This document shows, piece after piece, positions 22,401 through 32,032 of a DNA stretch of 64,000 nt (positions are counted from its first letter, which is position 1; each line of letters opens with the position of its first letter). The notes under the pieces are model-generated. The model was not told where the DNA came from. It saw nothing but the letters and a program-made list of their open reading frames with translations, and did not search any database. The DNA lies in NCBI RefSeq assembly GCF_030272615.1, contig NC_081405.1, positions 315,389,041-315,453,040 of the forward strand, written 5' to 3'. The position numbers were made by a program, and so were the translations under genes. The stretch is from Cryptomeria japonica (lineage: Eukaryota; Streptophyta; Pinopsida; Cupressales; Cupressaceae).

Positions 22401-23610
22401 ATCTAAAGAATGCTAATAGGAGAATGTTGATTACTGAAATTTGACTAAGTATGAAAGTCAATATGATCCTCTAAAAACAAGAATCTACATTATAACTCCT
22501 CTAGAGTTGAAACCACTCTAAAAAATCCTACCAATATATACATGAAATATAACTTAAAGTGACTTATACTTAAATATTATATTTCATGTATATATTCTCC
22601 TCTCATGATGGGTATAACTTGTGCCCAAGTTGAAAAATTTGCATCACAAAACCTTAAAATTGGACAATGCAGGACATTTGGCATGCGCCAAATGAAAAAA
22701 GTTGACTTTTCTCATTTGGTGCATGCCAAATGGGAAAAGCCTATTTTTTTCATTTGGCGAGCGCCAAATATGGCGCTCGCTAAATGGTCTACATTGGGAA
22801 TTACCAAACCTTTGGGTTGGATTGTACTTGGGCATCCAACCCATACAGTTGGACGACCATTTCAGGCCTGAGACATGTTTTTAACAGAGGATTAGAAAAT
22901 TTACACATATTTTTGGTCGTGCTCTCCATCAGGTTTGCACGTGTTTCAATAAAACTAAAAAAAATACCATAGAGACCTCGATCTATCTCTTAGCTATCCA
23001 AGCATGTAATTCTTTTCACATTTTTATTTCGTTAAGGCTTTCATCTATAATTTCTTTTGTTAGTGTGTTCGATTTTGGTCAAAAACCAACATGAACTATT
23101 TTGGGTATAGTTTTTTACACGTTCATCGAATTTTGAAAAAACTTACATTTTTAGAAACTAGACTCCATTCCACACAATTTTTTAAAAAAAAAAAATTGAT
23201 TTTTGATTAGTTATCAATGATTTTAAGGGGGAGCACGCTCAAATTTCTATTTTTCAGGATGTGTCCACTTCAAAAATTAGCTGAAAAATTTGGCATAAAC
23301 TACAAGGTGTTAGCTAATTTCTCACTAAAGCGATTTTAAAAATTCAATAAAAAAGTTAACATTTTAGGGGGGCCACAACAGACGCTATGTTATGTTTTTT
23401 GCATAAAAATAGGACCACTTTTTGTGGCCCCCCTTTTTGAAGCCCTTAATCTCCACCATTTTCAAAAAAAATTAGTAGTTTAGAAAGTAGACTTGAAGCA
23501 CTCTGACTCTTGTTCTTGTTGCATCTTCAAATTTGGAGTCTAACTATCTTCAATTTGTCATTGAAGTTCAAACTTTGTTGATTTCAGAAAAAAAGTGGCA
23601 TCTTAAGACC
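22401..23610. other. Inner part of the foldback right arm
   Basis: 22401-22640 mirrors 8170-8360 (shared ATATATACATGAAATAT and the 'GGCACAAGTTA'-like string). 22670-22795 holds the inverted palindrome cluster, for example CATTTGGCGAGCGCCAAAT. 22795-22870 mirrors 7880-7950 (GGGTTGGAT...CATCCAACCC). About 700 bp at 22880-23600 have no counterpart in the left arm, so one arm gained or lost that piece. No gene is supported. Confidence 0.65.
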
Positions 23611-23643
23611 CCCTTTTGGTCCCACGACTTGGTGCACATACCC
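23611..23643 (-). repeat. Right terminal inverted repeat of the foldback element
   Basis: The plus strand ends ACTTGGTGCACATACCC. Its reverse complement matches the left terminal repeat at 29 of 33 positions. Confidence 0.8.
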
Positions 23644-24472
23644 GATGACAAAAACGCAAAATAATCCAATGACTAGTCCAGTCATAGTTTGCATTTCATT
23701 TGCATTTTAGCTCGCATTTCATCCTTGCATGGGATCCTACAAGCTCCTTTTATTCAAGGCTAAATCTATTGCAGGAATCATCAAAGTATCATCACAAGTG
23801 TATATGCAATCAGAATGATGACTCATATCTCTCATGATATGATCAACCTAGAAAAAATCTTATGCTATCTCTCTCAACAGAATCAACATCAGCATATCCA
23901 AATATTTCTGCATCTTGCTATCAACAAACTGTCAGTTCTTTATCTATCAACCTTATCAAATCAAATCAATCGATCAAACCTAATCAATTCTATCACGTCT
24001 TATACAAGATGTATCCTTCCTAAAACCAGACAATCTGATTTTGATTCATGTCTTATACAGGATGTATCCTTCCTGAAACCAGATGTTCTGATCATGTCTT
24101 ATATAGGATGAATCCTTCCTTAAACCAGATGCTTTGATCATTGTTGTCTTATACAAGATGAATCCTTCTTGAAACTAGACTTAATCTAATCAATCAAGAT
24201 TTTTTAATCTTACCAATCTAAGCAATCAAGCTAATCAAAGAACTTGCATTTTCATCAACCACAGTTACAAAAATCAAATCAAATCTATCAGGATATCAAT
24301 CTCGCAAAAACTCCAAAGATCAATTATCTCAATTGATCTTCTGAGGGGGCATCATCATACCGGAATTTAACAATCAAGAGTTGGGGCATCCTATCAAATC
24401 AATACCATCATCAAAATGAGATTATTCTTTGAATCAACATGTCATCACACCTCGCTTCAAAGAGTAGCAAAA
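23644..24472 (+). mobile_element. Gypsy 3' untranslated region, second part, with polypurine-rich end
   Basis: Noncoding. It contains a threefold short direct repeat around 23998-24180: the block 'GTCTTATACA.GATG.ATCCTTCCTGAAACCAGA' occurs with variations. It ends CTTCAAAGAGTAGCAAAA just before the LTR start TGTATACACC at 24473. It is read as the continuation of 6913-7798. Confidence 0.55.
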
Positions 24473-25480
24473 TGTATACACCTAAAAATGGTCTGAAAAT
24501 AATTAATTAAATAAGCAAATATTTAATTAATCCTCCTCCCCAATTTAATTGAATTCACTAAGCAATTTGATTAAATTTCCTTTTCATCTACTTATTAATA
24601 AATCTAAGGATTTATTTAATAGGTTCATTCCATCTTCTTAAATTAATTAATTCCCTCATCCAAAATCATTTCTTCTAATCCCTTAATTAATTAAAACAAA
24701 TCAATTATGAGTTGTTGAGATTAATTATCCTTTTCATATTATTTGAATTTTTAAATTCAAATTCTCCTAACTTCTACCACTTCTAAACCTAACCATTCCT
24801 AAACCTAACCCATTCTACCTACCCCCATGTCCCCTTTCATCCAACATCTTCTAAAACCTTGTGACACTTGTCACTAAGTGTTCCCTTTCATCTAACCCCT
24901 TCTAGAATCCTCTTGACACTTGTTACCATAGAGATGACAGATGTTCCCTTTAATCCAACCCCCTTTGCCATCCTCCTCCAATTTAACCATTGATATCTTC
25001 AGATCAATCTTGATCGTTGATTCTTGCCACATCACCCCTAGCCTTGGGAAATCCTATAAATAGACCCCATTTTGGAGCAATTTCATATCATGATTGCATC
25101 CCATCTCATTCTCATCTTATGCATTGTTATTATAGGCATCTAGCTTATAGTTTATCAATTTTAGCAATATTATCATGCTCAATTTTAGCTTAAATCTTAG
25201 CTTAGTCATGCTAGATCAATCATTCATATAGATTAATCATGCTATTCTTGTTAAGATCATGCATTTTCATCATTCAAACCCTCCATCTAAGTGTAGTCAA
25301 GCCACTGGAATTTACATAATAAGATCTGAGAGCATTTTTCATACTCGCATTTACTAGGAGGCAATAAGTCGATTAGCTATGGTTTTGTCTTTCTTTGATT
25401 TAAATCTTATAACCATGCTTGTAATGATTTATTGAGTGCATTGTGTTTGTAGGTATAGGTACACTTCACAGAGCACGACA
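24473..25480 (+). mobile_element. 3' LTR of the gypsy element (right end approximate)
   Basis: Starts TGTATACACCTAAAAATGG after the purine-rich tract, with ATTAATTAAATAA-type blocks as in the LTR at 413. A TATA-like CCTATAAATAG lies near 25050. The right border is not resolved because there is no second copy; it may lie beyond 25480. Confidence 0.5.
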
Positions 25481-26639
25481 GAAAGTGCACACTGTCCTTC
25501 GAAAAATCTGCAAAATGAAAAGGGTTTTCCCGTCTCTGCAAATGAAGCCCAAACCTGCAATTATAGTTGTGCACCTTCAACCTACATGCAAAAAAGAAGG
25601 GAAGAAGGGTTCTGAATAGTGTTTTGCCTCAGTCAAACCCCGGTTGAGGAATAAATCTTTAAAGAAAGTAATTGCAAATGCTTAAATGTAAATAATGGAA
25701 ATGTATACCGTATAGATCTGCAATTTATTGATGATGGTTTCCTTGCTTCTTGAATTTAATCACAAGTGTTTGCATGAAATTGCATGTAACATTCCAAAAC
25801 CCTAACACACACACATGCTTGCAAATGAATGTTGTAATGTTTCTCCAATGGATCAATGAATAAGACACATGAAGAAGAAGACTTGATGGATGCTTGAAGA
25901 CTTGAATGTTTGATGAATACCTTTCACTTGAATTTTTCCTATCGTGTATTTTGTGTATATAGTGTCTATGCAAATGAGAGGGCCAATGTCTCAGAAGATT
26001 AATTCATCTCACCAAAGACCAACATCGAGGGGATTTAGAATCCCAAAATGCAGATAAGACCGGTGGGACCTATCTTGGGGCCACCATAAGAGGGGGGTAG
26101 AGGGGCGCCAAGCCCCTGTCCTGCCCTATCTTGGGGTTTAGACAGGGTCTAAAGGTAGAAACAAGGCTTAAACAAGGAGGGTTTCAAGGTGAAAATGCAG
26201 AGAGAAGTCTTAGTTACGAAGGAAGATTCGATCGCCAAGATGAGGACCTCAAATGTGGTTAAAATTGCTAGGGTGGCAATTTTATGACACTACAGTAACA
26301 TGTATCCATTTTCTAATGAATGGGTCCCCATTTCTAGTGGAATTTTTCCTCATGAGAAAACCTCCCCTGAATTGGTGCTCATCTTCTTGCACTTGCCTTA
26401 AAGGTATCTATATTTTTAACAATCTAGTTGTAATTAACTCCCATTTTTTCTAATGATGGTATATTATTTATACAAAATGTTGAAAAAAAACTAATAATGC
26501 ATTGGAATTTCTAAATCTATATTTCTCTGCTTCAAGATCTAAGCTTTCCTATGATGCAACAAATTTATTATGATTAGTTCTAATCTAATTCCTTCTTGGA
26601 TCCTTAAAGAATGGAAACAAATCAGACATGGATAGATGA
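25481..26639. other. No gene recognised
   Basis: Probably further decayed retroelement sequence. A GC-richer block (26030-26130, with GGGGGGTAGAGGGGCGCC) stands out but matches nothing I recognise. Short open frames on both strands lack family features. Confidence 0.4.
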
Positions 26640-28290
26640 CTAGATATCTAGGTCAGTCTTACTAACATCTGGAATTGGTTCATAGTTAAGTTGAAAAACA
26701 AGATCTTTAATTATGGAAATAAATACTTATCAATTGTCGGTAAGTTTCAAGTGGTTAACACATTATTTTTGGCCTCTAATGTTTACTACTCCTCTTGTTG
26801 GATGTTATCCAAAAAGGGTTGCGGTAAGCTTTATAAAATGTGACAATCACTGTGGACTAATTGGGACGGTCAATTAGGCTTTAAAACTTCATCTTGGCCT
26901 CATTATATACAATCCAAAAATAAGAGTGGGCTAGGGATCTTGGTTCCTAAGACTCAAGGCTCTTGTTTATCAGCAAAATGGATAATAAGAGTCATAACTG
27001 GAGAGAAACCTAGAAAAATGTTTGTTCATCACTGTGTTTCTCTTGCTACTGGAAATAAAGAATGGAAATGTTTTGGATGAATCCTTTCTTTCAGTTAAGG
27101 GCCTTATTTCCTTTGCAATCCATCTAGAAATCTTGGCGACAAGTTTTGTACTTTTTTAATATGAAAGGATTCTCTACAACATGGGTTTAGCTTTGCCACC
27201 TCTTCTATTTGGTGGAATAAATTAGTTCAATATCATAGGAACCCTCTTGTAATTATCTTTCCCAAACAAGCTCTTTATTTATTAAACAAAGGTATGTAGC
27301 AGTTTAGTGATATCTAGGATTTCACTTCACTAGATTGAGTTGAGTTCCAAGGCACTAAAATATCTTTTAGGCTGAATAACAAATTTATAGGGTTTATTAC
27401 ATTTATAAAATCAATGGTGTTGGTGGATTCTCATGGAATTATGATCTCCTTTGTAATGGAATTTAAATTATTGGTTTTAGCTTGGGAAAACTTCCTTTTC
27501 GATTTCCCTTTGAAGAAGATTTACCTATCACTTCTTCCAAACATAAAGCTGAGGAAAATGCTCAAATCCTAAGCTGGAAAGTATTACACCATAAATTGTC
27601 TAAATGTGATAGATTAAAATATTTAAAGATTCCTCCAATTACATACCCTTTCTACTAGCATTCTAAAAGTATAAAACATAGTTTTTTGGATTGTTTTGGG
27701 CCAAGAGGAAATGGACTACAATTTTTTATCATTTTCCTACTATCTTTGACCATGTGTTGGATTGGAAAGAAGTTGTTTTAGGTATTGGGTTGCCTAAGAG
27801 AATTTTTGTTGATTTTATGAGACAAACTATCTTGCTGCATATTTGAAAATGTAGGTGTTTAGCTATTTTTTTCTAATTATATTACACATCAGGAAGTAGA
27901 AATGCTACAACTTTCTGTCACATCATGTTAGAACTTATTTCGTTGTACTCTCAGCTAATAAAGGAGGCCACCTACAACAACCTTTAGGTGGAGATCAAAT
28001 ATCAATTCACACAAATGCATGTTGGAGATGTTAAATGTTATAGACAACTTAAAAAACCCTTCAAATTTCAAGTGTTATTTAAGACCAAGTTATGTATATC
28101 ATTGCCCTTATTATATCGGTTCATTTTAGATACTAGTTATTTTTGCTGCTTCAACTGCTATTATAGTGTTTTCTTCTTATCAGTAGTCAATATTCATAGA
28201 ACTATTAATTTTCTTTCTTTCTCATGTGTTCCTTCTGAACTACTATTATAATAATTATTGTAATTATCTTTGTTCAATAAAAATAAAAAT
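26640..28290 (+). pseudogene. LINE relic: C-terminal part of ORF2 and 3' end
   Basis: Multiple stops, but the reading shows the segment after the RT domain of plant L1-type LINEs: LSIVGKFQVVNTLFLASNVYY near 26730-26800, WPHYIQSKNKSGLGIL at about 26890-26950, LSAKWIIRV, and a zf-RVT-like region around 27540-27760 (ENAQILSWKVLHHKLSKCDRL). It ends in AATAAAAATAAAAATAAAA at about 28275-28293, a LINE-type tail. The RT catalytic part is missing at the 5' end, consistent with 5' truncation. Confidence 0.65.
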
Positions 28291-28293
28291 AAA

Positions 28294-28545
28294 ATTCTCC
28301 TTTAAACTGTTTGACCTAGATATTATTATTAACATTTGAACAAAATTTTACATTATTAATCAGAGAATACAAAAACCAAATACAAAAATCAATATAAATA
28401 TACGATAAATTAGATCAATATAAATAATAAATATTATTTTTAATTTGAATTTTAAAAGTTCAATATTTTGATCTCTTATTAAAAAATAAAAATAATCAAA
28501 TTGGAAAACAAACTAGAACAATATTAAAAAAAATTATGATAAATA
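28294..28545. other. AT-rich sequence, nothing recognised
   Basis: Very AT-rich (runs of AATATAAATA and AAAAATAATC). No coding or structural signal. Confidence 0.5.
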
Positions 28546-28630
28546 ATAAATCTTCAGAGAGGCTAATAGTATGGCAGATATACTAGCTAATAGGGGTGTA
28601 GATGTTTTTAATGAAAAATATATCTAAAAC
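28546..28630 (+). pseudogene. LINE RNase H C-terminal fragment
   Basis: Reads REANSMADILANRGVDVF, the end of the RNase H domain that closes plant LINE ORF2 (the pattern RE.N..AD.LA..G). The remainder of the domain upstream is not recognisable. Confidence 0.55.
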
Positions 28631-29127
28631 TTCGAAATTCGAGAGTATATTATCTGAGTAGATGGTAGATTTGAATATCTTTGGTAGGGATATGGATCAT
28701 TACCTTCATATTTTTGTAGCACTCCTTGCCTGAGGATTTTTTCTTTCTTTTTCAAATCGAGGCTTTGCAAATTTTTGAATTATAGACTTATTAAGAGTTT
28801 TTGAATTCTAGAACAATGGCTAGTTTCATTCATTTAAGACTTCTTTTCTTTAACCCAATAGTAGTTTTCTTGTTTGCCCTAACAAAAAGTCAAGAGTCTT
28901 GTCACAGGAAGGTTTTTAAGAGGTAGGATCACCCTCCTTTGAGAAATGATTTTTTTTTCTGGAGATATTTCTTGGGTTCCCCAGATTTGCTTTCGCAGAA
29001 TATAAAGAATGGTAACTTTGCATTAAAGTTTTTAGTTGTTCAGCTAGTAAAGGAGGTATGGTAAATGGTCTTGGTCTTTTTGCTTAAAGTTGCCTCTCCC
29101 TTTTCTTAAAAGATATTCAAATTTGTT
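28631..29127. other. Decayed LINE-associated sequence
   Basis: No open frame of note. It lies between an RNase H fragment and a small inverted LINE tail, and probably represents the region downstream of RNase H in the same LINE. Nothing more specific is supported. Confidence 0.35.
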
Positions 29128-29279
29128 TTTGATTAAGATAAACGGTTTTTACAAGGACCCGAAATGCAAATCCAACATAAAAGAATAAAACTAGTAGCGA
29201 ACTAGAGTTTAAACAACTACGAACCGAAAACACAAACAACGGATACACCCCATTGCCCCTAAACCAAAAACCAACAAAA
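29128..29279 (-). mobile_element. Short 5'-truncated LINE 3' end
   Basis: On the plus strand it begins GATTAAGATAAACGGTTTTTA and CAAGGACCCGAAA, the reverse complement of the LINE 3' terminus found at 42731 and 63598-63640. It is flanked by near-identical 18-base copies: AAGATATTCAAATTTGTT (about 29110-29127) and AGGATATTTGAATTTGTT (29281-29298). These look like the target duplication of a ~150-bp insertion. Confidence 0.7.
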
Positions 29280-29639
29280 AAGGATATTTGAATTTGTTGC
29301 CACCATTCTGGTGAGACATTTAATGAGTAGATCTCGTCTGAGATTCAATTTTCCCTAGGATCTTTCTTCGATTTTTACAAAGTTTTTTAGTAATTTTGGT
29401 GTAGATGGAGAAAAACAAGGTTTTTAATCACTAACAATAGCCATGGAAAATTCCATTATTTAGTAGCATATTATGCGATGACTTGTCAAATCAATTTGAC
29501 ACGAGCGAGCAACTACAAATGTTTCTGATTTAATACATGTATAGCTTCCAATGCAAGATATCAACTTCATTTGTGTCCTTTCTCTATCAATTGATATTGT
29601 AGTTTGAAAGGTAGTCTCTTGAGAATGTTTTTTCTCAGG

Positions 29640-30480
29640 CTCTAGGTAGAGCAGAGGAAATTATGGACTCCCCTATTCAATTAGTTTCTACCAAAATATA
29701 GATGGCCTTTATGGACGAAATAAAAGAAAAACGCATGTAGGAAGTGCTAAATGTGTCTCATATTGTTATTTTTAGTGTAGTGAAACAAATCCTTGGAGAG
29801 GAATTCTTTAGGATAGACCATAAATACATGGTCAATATGCAAATTCCAATAGTGTTTGTGGCTACTCTTTTTCATACTGGCCTCTTAGAAGAAAAGACTC
29901 AAGCTTTGTGTAGAAAGGTTTTCAAGGTAGACCTCCTAGGAGATTTAAGCAAGGTATTGAGGAATATCAATGAGAATTTGACCGTTCCCCTGCTAAAGGA
30001 TTATATGGTAACTATTGGAAATAGAAAACCCCCACAAAGATTTCCAATCTTATACATTGAGGATGAGAAGCCCTTCTTGGGTAGGAAATTTGAAATAAAA
30101 GGGAAGCTAAACTTCCTCTAGAAAAAATTTCATTACACGAAGATAATAGAAAGAAATTGGATTAAGAAATACCTAGAGGTGAATGGCATCACTTCTCTTG
30201 CTCTAGATGATAAAATAGAAGGCTAGGTGATAGATCTGGAAGAAATTGTGGTAGATTTGGCTCTCGAACCTCTTGATGAATCGGTTTGTTTTCGTCCACC
30301 CTCTCCATTATTGGTTCTTCAATGAGTTCCAATGTTGGTTCATCTTGTCCACCCCTCTGCAGGTACTTATTTTCCAACTCATTGATCCCCTCAAGATTTG
30401 TTGGAGCCTTGCATGACCTGGTTCGGGCTTGGTTTCAATCTCCTACTTTTCATCTTCGATGCTCAGAGGCTAGAGCTTAA
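29640..30480 (+). pseudogene. Unidentified decayed ORF, probably LINE-associated
   Basis: The main open part is 29744-30121 (125 codons; a motif-poor protein with EEKTQALCRKVFKVDLLGDL). After the stop the same frame continues with KKFHYTKIIERNWIKKYLEVNG to about 30225. A Pro-rich segment follows in another frame. I do not recognise the family. The position downstream of an RNase H fragment parallels the 3' ORF of the LINE at 49661-63640, but no sequence similarity to it could be seen. Confidence 0.35.
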
Positions 30481-31136
30481 TTAGTTTATGGTTTACAAAT
30501 AGCTTCTCTTGTTATTTGTTTAAGACTCTGAAATTTTTGTGGTTACACATTTATTGTCCTATCTAGGCAATTTGGATTGTTTGCTTATGCTTCTATTTTT
30601 GGTTTGTCATCTTTCTCAGACTTCCTTGTTTTACTTATATTTCCTATGTATTAAAATATCTATATTAATATAATTGACTTTTACCCTAAATTGCTCAAAA
30701 AAATAACTATAACTTAAACATATTATAAACCAAAATTTATAAACATATAATACTTATTTATTTGAAACGGAAATAGAATAGAACATAGTCACACAAATTT
30801 AACCACGCGAGATTTATAATAAAATGAATTGAGTGGTGTCATTCATCTGGTCAATAAAAATAGAACTCCTTAAATAGTTTATCATTCCTTTTAAAAATAT
30901 TTATATTTTTCCATTGTAGAATTTTGAAACCATATCCCAACCCGTGACTTAGTTTTTCATTTATTTGTAGTTGCTCAGACCTTGATTTTGAATCGTAAAC
31001 CGACATACTTAACCGTGACTTTAGAGAATCTGACGTGTGCCACTAACTTTCGTTGAATGAAGACCTTCCTCTCGACTGATACCACACATCTTGCACATAC
31101 TTTGCAAATCAAACAGACTGAAAGAATATTTCAGCC
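30481..31136 (+). promoter_or_regulatory. Upstream region of the chitinase-like gene
   Basis: 656 bp, AT-rich. A TGACGTGTGC string at 31031-31040 contains TGACG/ACGTG cores of the kind bound by plant bZIP factors and often found upstream of defence genes. No convincing TATA box is close to the start codon; TATTTATATTTT at about 30898 is the nearest candidate and is far away. Regulation is therefore only suggested. Confidence 0.3.
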
Positions 31137-31993
31137 ATGGCGACATTTGCAAAGATTTCAGTCTTAACGATAGCTACGTTAATATTTGTAGGAGGGATAG
31201 AGTTTAGCTCAGCACAAAATTGTGGATGTGCCAAAGGAGTGTGCTGCAGCAAATGGGGCTACTGCGGAACCACTCAAGCCTATTGTGGAGCTGGGTGTCA
31301 GCAGGGCCCATGTACTTCTAAACATACGCCTTCGCCTTCTCCCTTCGGATCTATTGAATCCATAATCACCCAAGACTTCTTCAACCGGATTAAATCTGGA
31401 ATTTCTGGAAGTATGCAAAATATGATTCCGTCTGCTTGTATATTATAGACGTTACTGCTTGCTAACAGTGAAACCCTAATCTGTCTTATATGTAGATCTG
31501 TGCTACGTGGAAGAAATTGCAAAAGCTAGGTATTGTCAATCTTCCACGGGATATCCTTGTGCGAGTGGAAAGCAATACTACGGACGGGGGCCTCTTCAGT
31601 TAATCTGGTAATCTTATTTCCCGATAATACATTCTTAAGCATTCTTCAAATATGGCATAATCACTAATACAAGTGTTTATTTGTTTTTGTACGAACTACA
31701 ACTATGGAGCTGCTGGAAAATATGTGGGACTTCCGCTACTGAATAACCCAGATCTGGTTGCCGGAAAGCCAGACGTTGCGTTTAAGACTTCACTCTGGTT
31801 TTGGATGGTCAACAGCAACTGTCACAACGCCATGACTTCCACCGGCGGAAAAGGATTTGCCGGCACGATCAGAGCCATCAATGGGAGAGAATGCGGTGGA
31901 GGACGTCCATCGGCTGTGCAGAGTCGAGTGAGTTCGTATAAGAAGTTCTGTGGATGGTTGGGTGTCGCCACCGGTCCCAAACTCTCTTGTTAG
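31137..31993 (+). pseudogene. Class IV chitinase-like gene (hevein + GH19) lacking the catalytic segment
   Basis: Residues 1-26 form a signal peptide (MATFAKISVLTIATLIFVGG, cut after FSSA). Residues 27-59 form a hevein-type chitin-binding domain with eight cysteines (QNCGCAKGVCCSKWGYCG...YCGAGC...GPC). A short Pro/Ser hinge leads to the GH19 start SIITQDFFNRIKSGI. That frame stops at 31446. Coding resumes after an AG at 31494-31495 with [20 protein letters not shown] and [11 protein letters not shown] (31496-31617), then, after a 75-bp gap starting GT (31618-31692), with NYNYGAAGKYVGL to TAG at 31991. Intact class IV enzymes have about 60 residues between the FFN and LCY motifs, including the HETGG glutamate; here only 120 bp separate them and no HETGG is encoded. 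The last gap ends in AC, not AG. It was a secreted, chitin-binding defence-type gene; hydrolytic activity is unlikely and it may be a pseudogene. Confidence 0.85.
31618..31692 (+). other. Probable intron with non-AG end in the chitinase-like gene
   Basis: Joining 31617 to 31693 restores the reading ...LQLIW-NYNYG, the conserved GH19 order, so the intron should be GTAATC...TTTTTGTAC. The acceptor dinucleotide is AC. The upstream AG at 31672-31673 would put the last exon out of frame. The gap is short (75 bp). Confidence 0.65.
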
Positions 31994-32014
31994 TATTACT
32001 TACGTTTTATATAA

Positions 32015-32032
32015 ACAAATAAATAAATAAAG
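32015..32032 (+). promoter_or_regulatory. Possible polyadenylation signals after the chitinase-like gene
   Basis: Overlapping AATAAA strings (AAATAAATAAATAAAG) occur within 40 bp after the stop codon. Confidence 0.5.

Larger units (their letters stand above)
7803..23643. mobile_element. Large foldback-type element with terminal inverted repeats (contains a nested copia)
   Basis: The two ends are inverted copies. The left end 7803-7835 starts GGGTAAGTGCACCAAG and the right end 23611-23643, read on the minus strand, starts GGGTATGTGCACCAAG; 29 of 33 bases agree. Both ends are flanked by GATG (7799-7802, 23644-23647), a possible 4-bp target duplication that could be chance. Moving inwards, both arms show in mirror order: GCGC-type palindromes, an AT-rich piece with ATATATACATGAAATAT, a CT-rich (left) or GA-rich (right) tract, and the 20-bp CATATG satellite. 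Without the copia insertion and its 5-bp duplication the element is about 8.3 kb. No transposase gene is visible, so it is non-autonomous. Its superfamily is not assignable from sequence alone. Confidence 0.7.

Noticed and set aside
31209-31522. Minus-strand open frames overlapping the chitinase-like gene
   Set aside because: They are antisense to a well-supported signal peptide and hevein domain.
31618-31692. Minor (U12) intron in the chitinase-like gene
   Set aside because: The donor GTAATC does not match the U12 donor pattern and no branch-site consensus was evident.
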